A stretch of 64,000 nucleotides of DNA from Beroe ovata. Lineage: Eukaryota > Ctenophora > Nuda > Beroida > Beroidae. The stretch lies in the NCBI GenBank assembly GCA_946803715.1, contig CAMPET010000184.1, forward strand, positions 22,577 through 86,576. Reading direction: 5' to 3'. Position 1 is the first letter of the stretch, and each line of letters opens with the position of its first letter. Below are positions 22,001 through 33,200 of this stretch, piece after piece. The position numbers were made by a program, and so were the translations under genes. A model generated the notes under the pieces. The model was not told the DNA's origin. It did no database searches and saw nothing but the letters and a program-made list of their open reading frames with translations.

Positions 22001-22452
22001 CAGGTTGTAAGGGCTCTGACTCACGATGATGCACCCGATGTTTACTACAATCGTAACACAGAAGGTGAGTCTCCTAGTTTTAGGATTACTCCCTACCGTC
22101 GCGACACGAGAGGGTAGGGAGTAATCCTACACCTTTATGGGGGAACAAGGCATGAATTTTTGACAAAAACAAGCGTGACCCTGCAGTTACCAGCTATCTG
22201 GGATTCTTGAGCTAGTGCTTTGAATACCACCCCCCTTGGTTATGAGATTTGGAAGAGATTGCACCGGCTGTGAATTTGATGCTCTGACCTGATCTTCTTT
22301 CTATGATGCTCTGATCTGATCTTATTTCTGTCATGCTCTGATCTATGATGTGATCTGATGTGATGCTGTGTTTTCCCACAGGTATGGAGATGGAGTCACG
22401 TGGTCTGGGGGTAGCATCCACCACATCTAGGTTAGGTTACCCGCGGGTGTGA
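15478..22452 (+). CDS. TSP1 + multi-EGF type I membrane receptor
   Basis: Fifteen exons join in phase: 15478-15543, 16310-16389, 16604-16681, 16826-16911, 17068-17199, 17469-17594, 18115-18243, 18547-18669, 19792-19914, 20055-20174, 20879-21001, 21280-21399, 21642-21802, 22004-22064, 22382-22452, giving 532 aa as assembled. Order: signal peptide (1-20), thrombospondin type 1 start ([14 protein letters not shown]), a Cys-poor linker exon, an EGF-like segment ([13 protein letters not shown]), then one EGF per exon, many with calcium-binding starts (DVDEC, DIDEC, DLNEC, DENEC). Next come a membrane helix ([20 protein letters not shown]) with a basic stop-transfer and a cytoplasmic tail of about 50 aa with DVYY, a possible Tyr phosphorylation site. 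EGF exons are almost all phase 1-1, so they can be gained or lost without breaking the frame. Exons 19792/20055 and 20879/21280 are near-identical pairs flanking the N at 20225; if that is haplotype duplication, the true protein has two fewer EGF domains. Likely an adhesion or cell-surface ligand-binding protein. Confidence 0.85.
15575..15690 (+). repeat. ~15-bp minisatellite (gaatacccaacgtcgc), long copy
   Basis: About seven copies of gaatacccaacgtcgc and variants lie in the intron after the signal-peptide exon. Confidence 0.88.
15957..16285 (+). repeat. 17-bp minisatellite (ataacaacagtgttgct), long copy
   Basis: Roughly twenty copies of ataacaacagtgttgct occur with few variants and end about 25 bp before the acceptor of the TSP1 exon at 16310. 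Each unit carries an AACAG word that resembles a weak 3' splice site. Confidence 0.92.
17595..18114. other. Intron of the TSP1/EGF gene
   Basis: No repeat array and no further EGF exon is visible here. A GC-rich patch (ggcgcgcgcgaaacccggg) lies near 18050. Confidence 0.5.
18867..18898 (+). repeat. Perfect hairpin seeding the 24-bp array
   Basis: The arms ATAGGCGAGTTTTG (18867-18880) and CAAAACTCGCCTAT (18885-18898) form a perfect 14-bp stem with a 4-nt loop. The right arm leads directly into the 24-bp minisatellite, whose unit shares the ctcgccta and taggcg words. Confidence 0.88.
18885..19712 (+). repeat. 24-bp minisatellite (aactcgcctaaataggcgtgttat)
   Basis: About 34 units occur in the intron before an EGF exon. 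Each full unit contains the near-palindrome CGCCTA-AA-TAGGCG, often degraded to CGCCTAAATAGACG. Any open frame through the array is an artefact of its period being a multiple of three. Confidence 0.93.
20225..20225. other. Single N: probable assembly join
   Basis: A single unknown base lies at the left edge of the second 24-bp array, between two near-identical EGF exon pairs. Confidence 0.85.
20226..20812 (+). repeat. 24-bp minisatellite with ~240-bp higher-order repeat
   Basis: This is the same 24-bp family as at 18885-19712. Within it, a block of about ten units with a fixed pattern of variants (including gcttaaatagacgagtt, gaggacttg and the short gtgtttaactcg) occurs twice in a row, at about 20237-20475 and 20476-20712. 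Confidence 0.88.
21178..21262 (+). repeat. Degenerate tandem repeat (tataatctccaatcaccta)
   Basis: Four to five imperfect copies lie in the intron between the second EGF pair. A related, more diverged array lies at about 19945-20040 in the corresponding intron of the first pair. Confidence 0.75.
22081..22129 (+). repeat. Perfect 17-bp inverted repeat in intron
   Basis: The arms TAGGATTACTCCCTACC (22081-22097) and GGTAGGGAGTAATCCTA (22113-22129) are exact reverse complements with a 15-nt loop. It lies in the intron between the two cytoplasmic-tail exons. Confidence 0.9.
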
Positions 22453-23286
22453 ACTTATCACTTATATTATGTGATAAGAGTTCAGACCAAGAGTAAAACA
22501 TCCGGTCAAAGTGGTATAGTAGGTTCGGGCTTCTAATCAGGCAGTGCCCGAATTCCTTGAATGTTTGAATATTGACATCTCACGATTCCCTGACGACATT
22601 TGATCAATAATCGATAGTCTGACCCCAAATCCTGTCAGATATGAAGCAACGAGACGCAATGTCGGACAATCATATCAGAACGAGTAGCTTGTGGTCTTGG
22701 TAGCTTGTGGACTTGGTACCGTGTGGACAAGGTAGCTTGTAGACTTGGTACCTTGTAGACTTGGTACCTTGTGGACTTGTTAGCTTGTGGACAAGGTAGC
22801 TTGTGGAGCAGAAAGTGAATGCATGAGGCTGATTTATTGAATCCGATACATTGGATGTTGGTTTGTATGCTCAGAATTCATCGGAAGGAAAAAGTAGATG
22901 GACAGGGATACTGTAATTGAGAACGCGCATTGGACAAATACAATCATGAAAGATATCAAATTCTATGTTAGACCAAAACCTTTTGATTTTTTTTATTAAT
23001 TTTAGTTTTCAAGTTTCGCGCAGTGCGCATTGTAGATAGAGAAAATGGAAATAATGTGTGTTGAAAGTTGAGAAAAGATAGTTTTTGATTTAGTATAATC
23101 TCAAATATGATCAAAAATCGATCTTATTCCTTATGAGTGTTCTTGGAATTATTACCTAAATGTCCATTGAAATCGTTTTTTATCGAATTGATACCCAATC
23201 CTTCTGAAACATTTCACTATAAGTTTTTCCATTACACAATAATTCATATCCACTGTCCGCATGCTCATAGGCAGAATGACAAGCTC
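22453..23286. other. Convergent intergenic region
   Basis: This lies between the stop codons of the TSP1/EGF gene (+) and the ankyrin/armadillo gene (-). It holds the 3' UTRs and a short tandem array at about 22690-22805; I see no coding exon. Confidence 0.5.
22688..22805 (+). repeat. ~16-bp tandem array (ggtagcttgtggactt)
   Basis: About seven imperfect copies of ggtagcttgtggactt and ggtaccttgtggactt occur in the gap between the two converging genes. Confidence 0.8.
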
Positions 23287-26200
23287 CTAGCCACCATTTG
23301 ATGGTTCCCCTTGCCGATGGTGTTTCCACCATCCATCATTGTTCCGGGTCTCGAGGATATCTCTTCTACCGAAGTGGTGGGGAGGAGGTACAACTTCTTG
23401 TAAACCCGGCTCAGGGTGGTTTGCAGTCTGTGGAGAAGAGGACAGAGGTTAGATGTTTGTTTTTGTTTGAACCTAAATTTCATTATTTTGCTCTTATCTT
23501 TTTTGCAATTTGTTCATGGCAATTTCTTAATATGGCAATGAATGATCGGAAATCTACAGCATATAGGGGAAGAAGCATGAGGAGTTCAATAATAACACGT
23601 TATGTACGACTTACTCGGGGTCCTGTGGTTTAATGGAGTTATTCTCCTGGACGAGTATAGACGGGAGACTGCACACTTTGGAGTAGGGTCGTGTTAGTCC
23701 GTATCTTGTGATGTCACTGTACTTCACTGTCTCTATTTTCTGTTGTGGGGTAGGAGGAAGTCAATTATATAGACTTAGAGGTTGGATGGAACCAAAAAAT
23801 ACTCTCAATTTATTTGAACGGAATTGAATAGGAGTCCATTTTCCGCGATTTTATACCGATGAAAGACAATAACTTTTCGGGGTTGATGCTGGTGTCCCAC
23901 AAACCTTCAGAGTCTTATCGCCAGGCTGGGGAGTCTTGGCTCCGTTCTGCTTTGGCTTTGTGGGAGACCTTGTGCCAGAAGCTGCTACTGTCATGACAGC
24001 GTTCCTTCCGATGTCTGAAATTTGGCAAGTTGTTTCAATTTTTCGGCAAATTTTTGTTGATCGAGGCCTAGAGTCTAGGCCCTAGACAAATCACCCGATT
24101 GTTCACTTCATGCCTAGGAGTGGGGCAAATTGATCGATTCATACGGCATAATAATATATCGATGGAATTGGATATTAATCTGTCAATCTACGATATTAAC
24201 CAGGTAGTTTTGTTGGTGGTTGAGGAGCACTCTTATTCAATATCCTCCTCCTATGGTCCCTCACTGAGTTGCCATCAGCTGCCTCCATCAGTTTCCCTGA
24301 TATCGGGATATTGGGACTGTTCCTGGTGATGGCCTCCATGAGGTCTGGGTCCTCGTGTGTTTCTATGAGCAGCTGCTCTATACCCTTCTGATTAAAGAGA
24401 TTTAAATTGTGGTCAGAAAACAGGTTTCATATCGAGCATTGCAAGCTGGCAGGCTGCAGCTTATAATTGCGATTTCCGAAAAAACTCTGATTTGTAAACC
24501 ACATCTCTTCTTACATCAGCATAGGAGAGACTTGCTAAGGCAGTAGCAGCTGATTCCATCTTCCTTAGTGATCCTGCTCTCAAGATCTCGAGGATCTGGT
24601 CAAGTGATAGCCTGATCATACTTCCAGCACATCTCTTCAGCTTAGCTAGACTTCCACTGTTTGGTGAACGGATAGATTTATATGAACAGAATCATGTAAT
24701 ATGTATAATCAATGAATCACCATTACTTCAACCTGCTTTCCTGATTTAACTGATTTAAATCCTTACAGATATATCAGGGCCTCTTCATCAGCATTCTTGG
24801 TGAGCTTCACAATGTCATCCTGTACATCCTCTCCTGAACAGACTCTCCCCAGAATAGTCTGAAATGATTGGCAACATAATAGGGGAGAAAATAGAATAGG
24901 GCGGGTGTAGCAGAGTGTTAATCAGCAGACAACAATATGATGGAAACTCACATTGAAGATTGAAGTATTGGACTTGGTACAGAATCTGCATCTGAACTTG
25001 AAGTGTGAACTGTCCATGAGAAGAGAGTGATAGCGGAAGTAGCTTGTTGCTTTGATTGCCATCTCCACTGAAACAAAAGCGATTATGGGACTCTATGCTC
25101 AATGAGAAACATGAGACAACTACATCATGTTATCATAGCGCCTTCACAAGATACGGTAAACACTATACAGATCTCTGCCCGAATTTCAAATCCTGGGTTC
25201 AGTGATCTATTAATAGAATCCGAGCTCCAAAATCGTCAACTCACTGGATTGTTCATCATGTTTGCTCTGTTTGATGAGTTCAGCTTCAATGTCAAGATCA
25301 TACTCAGCCAGCCGACTTTCAGCCACTGGATTCCCTGAGTAACGAAAAAGAGTTACAAAGTAGTCACAAAACTTTGAACAGAGAGGCTGTTTTGGTTACA
25401 AGGGAAGCTCCCAGTTAACCCTCTTCCGAGCCCCTATTTACCTCTTAATCTTAAATACCACTCTCCGACTCATTCGGACCACAATAACCCAATTTCATAC
25501 TTACCGAGTAGTAGGGAAGCAATGAGAAGGAAGGAAGCACTCTGTAGACTAGGACTCGTGAATCGGCTTGTGTTGGCTATTCTTATCATTTTCTCCAGGC
25601 AGAGGTCATGTTGTAGTATGGCATTCTGAACGGACATTGCAGTGAATGATCATGGATTGCAATAATTGGATTCAGTCATGTTTTACCCTCTCGATATCAG
25701 AAAAGCAGGAAGGAGTATGAGTGGAAATTACGCGATCATAGCATGATTTAACTGATATCAATGGGCCCGAGTGTAACCTATCTGTACCCTTACCTGGGTT
25801 GCTGGAATAGGGTGTAGTGATGACCAAGCCAAGCACAGCTCACTGAGAGCAGTCATGACACAGTACAGTACATGTCCCTCATTCCTCTTGCACAGCAAGT
25901 CGATCAGCAGTTGGGGTACGCCTGGGAAACTGCCAATCAAAAACAACAATCATAGAGCAATTGACGTAACGATGAGGTAGAAATTTCGTTTGTTTCTGTG
26001 AACGCTGGAAAAATCCTCTGTCAATGACCTGATCGATCGCCCGACGCACCCTGAATGACCCGGGCATGAGTAGATGCGTTAAGGAGGCATTCATTGTGCG
26101 TCAGGCGACTGGTGATCAGTGTCCCATTTATTTTGCCCAATCTCAGGAGAATTACTGTACCCAGTAATCGCTATCCATTACCTTTTCTGACAAAGTGTTG

Positions 26201-29200
26201 TCTGTAGTCACATTTGTCAGAGTTTAGGAGGATTTTGAGACCCTCGCACCCAACACAGATTGTCTCTGTGTCCTCACTTTCCAACATTCTGACAACCGTA
26301 CTCAAACCTGATCATTGTGTAACTGGGTGACTGAAAACCAAGAAAACATGAACAGTGAACACTGCAAGATGGCACAAATTACCTATGTTTTCGATTAATT
26401 TGACTGAATCTTGCAGATTGCTGAAACTCTGTACCAGTTTCCAGAGAAGTTTACAGCACATATCAAACCTGAAACCACAGGAAATCTATTAGGACTTCTC
26501 AAGGTTTGCGCCGATCAAGCAACGTAAATGGAACGTAATTGGAACGTGAATGTCAGAGAGGAATGAGATACTATTTATCGCAGACACCTATCTTCAGTTT
26601 CAAATAGGACTTGATTCACGAGATGCATGAAACTGTTGGCAGATTTGAAGATCGCCTTAATTCCATCCTCTTCGGTGGATATCATTAGCAACAACTGTAA
26701 ACTTATCGTGTCTGCTTCAGTATCTGGACTCCCTAGACCTACAGCGTCAATGTGTTACTTGATCCGAATTTCTGTTGCTATTTTATTAGACCATAACATT
26801 CTATATTGGCAACTGACAAGATTGATTGAATGATCTGCTTCCATAACATAATGTTACCTGACAGTAGGGTGTTTATAACGCCCTCCTTATAAAGGAGATG
26901 TTTGCATCGAGAAACCCTGGCAAATTGAATATGTCTTATTGAGTTTAGTTTAATCATAGCAATGACAATTAATGGAAGGGGGTTAATTGACCTGGAATCG
27001 ATTTTTCAAATGCTCTCACCCAAAGAAATCCATGAGAAGAATAATGCAAAACTTCTTAATCTCAAGGCGTTTTTCTGTCTCCAGGATACTCAACAACACC
27101 TCGATCTCGGATGTAGACATGTGCTTCAGCAGAGTCTCTTTGTCCTTTCTGTATGCTGTCTCAATAATCTCAAATTGCTTCATGGAATCTGGGTCTAGTA
27201 GAACACTCCTCAGTAGATTAGAGATGGTGCAGTTGCTAACCAGACATTCCACTCCCCAACCCTCGCTACCGGAGATCACCTTGAGGCAGTCGCCTGCCAG
27301 CTGACCTTCCTTGTAGGAGTCGCGACCATTCTTCCCTGCAGTCTAGCAATATTAGAGAGCTGTAACAAACAGGGAACAACCACCAAAAGTGATTCATTGC
27401 AAGTTACTAATTTTATGCAGTTATGAAGACCTATTACTAATTTAATTCATAAGCTCCCCACCTCTATTCACAATCCTCAACAAGATATTGATGATCTCCT
27501 TGTAGTTATAAGCCAGACTCTTGCCCTGATCAGGAGTTATATTCCTGAGTACCCCGAGCAGAGTGCCGAGTGCACCTAAGTACAGTGAATCCTTGAGCTC
27601 AGCCAGATCTTCTGCCTTCAATATTTCCTGTCAAGAAAATTTTGACCAGAATGAATCACTGACCCATTGAATGAGAAGAAAGGGACGTCTGAATTAGGAG
27701 AAAGGGACCTCTAAGTCTACTACCATAGGAGCACACCTTGAGCGTTGTCTCTGTTTCCTTGTCCTTCTTGGTTTCTTTTGGTCGATTCACACTCTCCAAC
27801 AACAAATCTCTGATGGAACCCAGACCTCCACATTGGATGAAGCTGTTCACATATCGCCTGTCTCTGTTAACCAGTAGTTCTGCCATCCTGATGGCTTCCT
27901 TTCTCGAGGAAGCTCCCTTCTCATCATCGCGAGCAAAGAGCATTGACATGAAAGAGCCCCAGATGTCTACTCCTCTGAGGTCATACCTGAAGATGAGTGT
28001 TGGGTTGAAGTTCCATCTCATCAGATTTGTAAAAATTTCATCGACTCCGGATTCGGAATTCCGATCCACCAGAACGTTTCACTTAATTATCAGAAAGATT
28101 CATTGAAACCCACTTATCATTGAGCAGATGCTCGAAAAGTTCGGCACTTCCGAAGAGAACAGCTACTTCCACAATTCCATTGCCATTCATGTCTTTGGCA
28201 GCAATGTCAGCGCCATTTGACACAAGGAGATTGAACGATTTGATGGCATTTCCCTTCACAGCACACAGGAGGGGTGTAAAACCATGACCATCAGTGAATT
28301 CGGTTCTGCTTTCCAAGTGTGAGAATCCCTCTTGATTGATGATATCATTCATGATCTGGAGGTTTCAAACAGTCATTAAGTAAGTGAATTGAGATGCACT
28401 ACTCCGCATCATATTCCTGGAACAAATTCTAGCAAACGTACCCACCTCAATGTCATTGGATGCCGCAGCATGATGAAACGTTGACCACCCATCGTAGTCA
28501 TAGTCCTCTACTCCCACAGGGAAAGTGATGTTTCTCTCCACCATCTCAAACCCATACGCTTGTTTGAGATGCTCAATGTGGCCGTCGTAAGAGAAACTCT
28601 GACGACTTGTACTGCTCCTGAAAGCACATTGGCGGTGAGGGTACCGGGCTTTCATTGATTGTGATAGGTATGTTTGCACCAAAACCCAGACCAATCCAGA
28701 ATGGACGTCTGGCACCAAATGAATAGTCTGGATGCTTAGCACGATTCCCCAGGGGTCAGTGGGGTCATTGGGATAGTTTCAGACAACCTAGTTTCTTGAA
28801 TCTGACAAAATGTACTTTAATGTTAAGATTCAATCACAGACTTACAAGATCAAGTTCCCATACAATTTTTATACACAACGTTTACAATCTGAACTGATGT
28901 GAAAGCAACAGCTTCAGAGAAGTGAATGATAGTGAGATATGAGGTAACAGTTGATCAATGCGGTCAGCATCACTTCTGTGGCCACAGATCAAACAATCGT
29001 GATTGACTTTTATATTATAGTGATCATAAAGTTTTGAACGTTTTTCTTGATATTCTGTTGTCAAGTAAGCAATATACTTCAAGTATTCTAGCAAGCAGTT
29101 GGCGAGTTCTAGCACTACATTTCGAAAAAACGAATCCTCCCTTCATCCCAACTCTCCTAGTCGACATTTTATCATTTTAAATCCCTTGGCTGAGTTTCAT

Positions 29201-29251
29201 GGATGAATAGTTTACCTACCCTGCAGTCGTCAAGGTAGATGTGCTAGACAT
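23287..29251 (-). CDS. Ankyrin plus armadillo-like repeat protein
   Basis: Minus-strand exons: 29220-29251, 28446-28617, ~28114-28355, 27737-~28081, 27462-27627, 27020-27335, 26383-26468, 26182-26307, 25794-25921, 25505-25625, 25245-25334, 24952-25067, 24767-24858, 24515-24656, 24201-24387, 23905-24014, 23287-23427, about 870 aa. After a Ser/Thr-rich start come ankyrin-type repeats (DGWSTFHHAAASNDIE; GHGFTPLLCAVKGNAIKSF; NGADIAAKDMNGNG). Then follow Leu-rich helical exons resembling armadillo/HEAT repeats (LGALGTLLGVLRNITPD; GLSTVVRMLESEDTETICVG), and a basic, Pro/Gly-rich tail. The combination recalls ankyrin-and-armadillo proteins such as ANKAR, but I cannot confirm orthology. All junctions match in phase except exon 3 to exon 4, where no GT..AG choice keeps the frame. 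That could be a sequencing indel, an unusual intron or a broken allele. No signal peptide or membrane helix; probably an intracellular scaffold. Confidence 0.75.
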
Positions 29252-30277
29252 ATTCCGTTCAATGCAAAAGACAGAGCAACACAGATGCAAGAAATGAGGA
29301 GTTATATCGCATGCACTGTTATTATATAGAATCTAGAAACACACGTCAAAATTATAACATATGATGGCTGCTGCACTGCTGTGTGTAGAGCGGAATTGTT
29401 GCACACACACAGCCTCCATTACTGGAAGTTCTGGCGAAATATTATTAATCAGTCTTGCCATAGCACAGTTCACATGTTAAGAAGGTCCTGACCTTCACAA
29501 TCATGGCTCGTACCTATTCAGAGGTTTGATCATCAGAGTTCAAGAAAATATGATTTGTAATTTTGTTGCAGACTTTTATTAACTACAGAGAGCACGATTT
29601 AAAACATTTTATACAAGCTTGGACTGATATTATAAAATTGCTTGTTGATATCTCCTGAATTGAAATATTGAATAATAATGTACTCGGCTTAACAATCGCA
29701 TAGCAATCATTGCTCCATTTTATTTTTTAATCTGGCCTGATGGTGTCTAAACGTGTTGTGGAAGTCAAGCGAGATTTTTTTTTTTATTTCAAAATTTCAA
29801 TGAAAGGATTATCTTACAATATCATCTGGGATAATATCAGGTATGGTACTATAAAATAACCCAATAATTGAGGCTAAACCTGCAACACAGTATGAAACCG
29901 TAATAAGAGCAGGGCCTGNACACACACACACACACACACACACGTCATGATATATACGACGTTGTAGGTATTCCTAGTGCACTACATATGCTCTCTGTGG
30001 GACGAGTACCTAGTCAGCCACAATTCCATGAGGCTGCCGTGGCAGCACAATATGTACACACCTCACGGCCCTCATATTACACCACACACTAATCAGAGTT
30101 GTATACATCGTACTGTTTTCCAGTGATCACTATACTACTAGCTGTTTCTCCATTATTGCTTCAGTTGAACCTTCATAGTACTTCGCCACTGGTAAAATCG
30201 ATGGGAAGCAGTCTACAGATATCATACTGACCGGAATATCTGCTCAAAAGCACCCGATCACAAGTTTCTCCTACACC
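29252..30277. other. Divergent (head-to-head) intergenic region
   Basis: About 1 kb separates the start codons of the ankyrin/armadillo gene (-) and the GALNT gene (+), so both promoters should lie here. It contains a run of T near 29780, the N at 29919 and a CA microsatellite. I see no coding exon. Confidence 0.5.
29919..29943. repeat. Single N followed by CA microsatellite
   Basis: One N at 29919 is followed by a pure (AC)n run to about 29942. This is probably an assembly join at a microsatellite, so the repeat length is unreliable. Confidence 0.85.
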
Positions 30278-33200
30278 ATGATCAGCAGTTCTGAACTGAG
30301 GATCAAGATTCTTACCTTCAAACACCATGCAAGGCAAAAGATTTTCGACATTTTAGCAAGTCCCAATGCTCCTATCTATGTCAAAGTTGGTGGTGCTATT
30401 GGTGCTCTTTTCGCCCTTTTCACCTTTATACAAGCTTTAGCATGGATCATGTCCCTCCTTTTCTTCCATAGGTAATTGTAAATTGAATATAAGGCAATTC
30501 TCCATCTGCCTTGAATAAGTGAACGTCCTGTAAGTTATAGTTCTGAATAACCCCAACCCTGAATAAGTCCCATAATAATTTCAGTGACAGGATAGCCTAT
30601 ATCAAAGATTACTATGACCCCAAAACCCCTCGATACCTTGATACTTCAGATTACAGATCTTCAGACGAAAATGTGAGTCATCGATATTGATGCATCTCTA
30701 TTGCTTACTGGCAAAGTTAAATCTATTATCAGATGAAATAGACAGCACATTTTATTTGTTAATACACCTATTGTCTACGTCGAAAAAGTTAATACATAGT
30801 GTCTCGAAGCCGGTCGTTGTTTAAAGGAGACATTTAAAAAGTCTCATTTATTTCAAATTTCAGCTTTGAGTTCTCTATCGACCATCATGTTCATGTATGA
30901 TATGGAAATCTAACATTTTATATCACATGCAGATATTTGATCTGGAAGCATATAAAGAAGAATTGTTTCACATCAATGAGTACAACTCATACCTCAGTGA
31001 TAGGCTACCCATCAACAGAATACATAAGGACCCCAGATCAGAAAAGTAAGTTGTGTAGTAGATAATGTAGGTGCATAAGTATGGGAAAAAAACTGTCAAA
31101 CTATAGGTAGTCTGTCAGTATAGACCGTATACCAGATACCTATACACATGGATTGAACACTCAGACTTTGTAAACTGTGAACGCCTACCATGATGGAAAT
31201 TAGCTTACTGAGGTTCTGATTAGAAGGGATTTATAGTTGTAGTAAATCTTCCCACCCAGATGCAGAAATAAAGCAAAGAAACTACCGCCCACCGCTGATC
31301 TTCCCAAAAGTTCAATCATCATTGTGATGTACAATGAAGAATTGTCTATTCTGCTCCGTACAGTTGTCAGCATCCTTCTCAATACACCCATGGAAGCTGT
31401 ACAAGAGGTCCTGATCATTGATGATAGATCTAGCAGAGGTACCTTACCTATATAATTGAGCTTATCGAGAATCAAGTATATGTGGGTTCATGGTGACTGC
31501 TTGAAATATGTTGAATCAATATGCTGACATGAGTATTCTTATCCTTAGATGAGCTTGGAGATCGTTTGGATAAAGAAATGAGGGCGTTCCCGTTTGTAAA
31601 AATAATCAGAAACTCTAAGAGGTATGGTTTAATCATCCTGAGCTGAAAAATAGGTTATGGTTACATCCACATAGATTATTTTCTGGTTCAGTGTGTGATC
31701 GATTCATTCTACCACATCTTTGATTTACTCTATCATCAGGGAAGGATTGATACGAAGCAGGATTATCGGATCTAAAGCTGCAGAGGGGAGCATTCTGATA
31801 TTCCTTGACAGTCATGTAGAGATGGGGCAGGGATGGTATGAACCTCTTGCAGCAAGAGTCATGGAGGATCCCAAGACAGTGAGTTCTTTATTTCTCCATT
31901 TGAGGAAACCATCACAGCACTCAACGCTATTGCAGATATTAAGTTTTAACAAAGTTTAAAGGCCTTCACAACAATCTCCCTCAGGTTGTCTGTCCAACCA
32001 TAGCAACAATTGACCACACAACCCTTGATCTAATAGCGGACAAGGCATATAGTAACATTTGGGGGGTTTGGGACTGGGATTTGAGTTTCAAATGGGAAAA
32101 AGTACCACCCAGAGAAACACAAAGACGGGGATTTGATGAGAGTAATCCGATCAGGTAGCTACATTGACCTTTAACCTTTAGAGTAGCCATGATATTCTAT
32201 GTACATTCAATTTTCAAGGACATAGCACTTAGATGAATGTTCATTTCAACCCCGCTTGCCTCTATATTTCAGGACTCCTGCAATGGCAGGCGGCCTCTAT
32301 GCCATGAGCAAAGATTTCTTCTTTGAGTTGGGAGCATATGATCCAGGTATGAAAATTTGGGGAGCAGAAAACATGGAGATGTCATTCAGAGTGTGGATGT
32401 GTGGGGGTGCTATAGAGATCAATACTTGCAGCATCGTGGGACATATCTTCAGGAAGGATGGAGTCATAGCTAAGGTAAATTTTTGTAAGCAGTGCCTTTG
32501 CAATTGTAATCCAATTACTTTCTAGGGAAAGTAATTGAACCTTCTGAACCAGTGAACCAGGCTGTCCCAGTTTTATACAAACCAGTATCTATTCATTTAT
32601 CCATAGGGTCCCTCTAACGAATTGGCAGTAAAGCAGAATGTTAAGCGAGTCATAGAAGTCTGGCTAGATGATTACAAAAACACTCACTACAGCGCAGGTA
32701 CAGAAGCTATTCCGGTGTGTTCATGGTATGACTTGTGACAAGTGACATCACATCATGTGACCGGAATCACTGACACCATCCTCAGTCCCGTCCAATAAGA
32801 ATGTTGATGGAGGGGATGTTGTATCCCGAGTATTGCTGAGACAGAGACTCAAGTGTCAGACATTCGAGTGGTATCTGAATCAGGTGTTCCCAGAGCAGCT
32901 TAGACCAGAAAGAGATCTTGTGGCATACGGGCAGGTATGTTGGGTGCTCTTCAAATAATTTAACACCAAGTTCAAATAATTTCCTGCATTTGAATCTATG
33001 ATAGCAATGAATTATTCGAACCCATGCCCGAGGTTACAATGAATTTGGATTTTTTTTATCTGTTTTTCAGCTGAAAGGACCAAGTCAGATGTGTATGGAT
33101 ACACTAGGTATTGGAACCGGGCATCAGACAGGTGTCTTTAGGTGTCATGGACAGGGTGCTGCTCAGGTTAGTGCCAACTTGAACATAAGACCGGCGCCTG

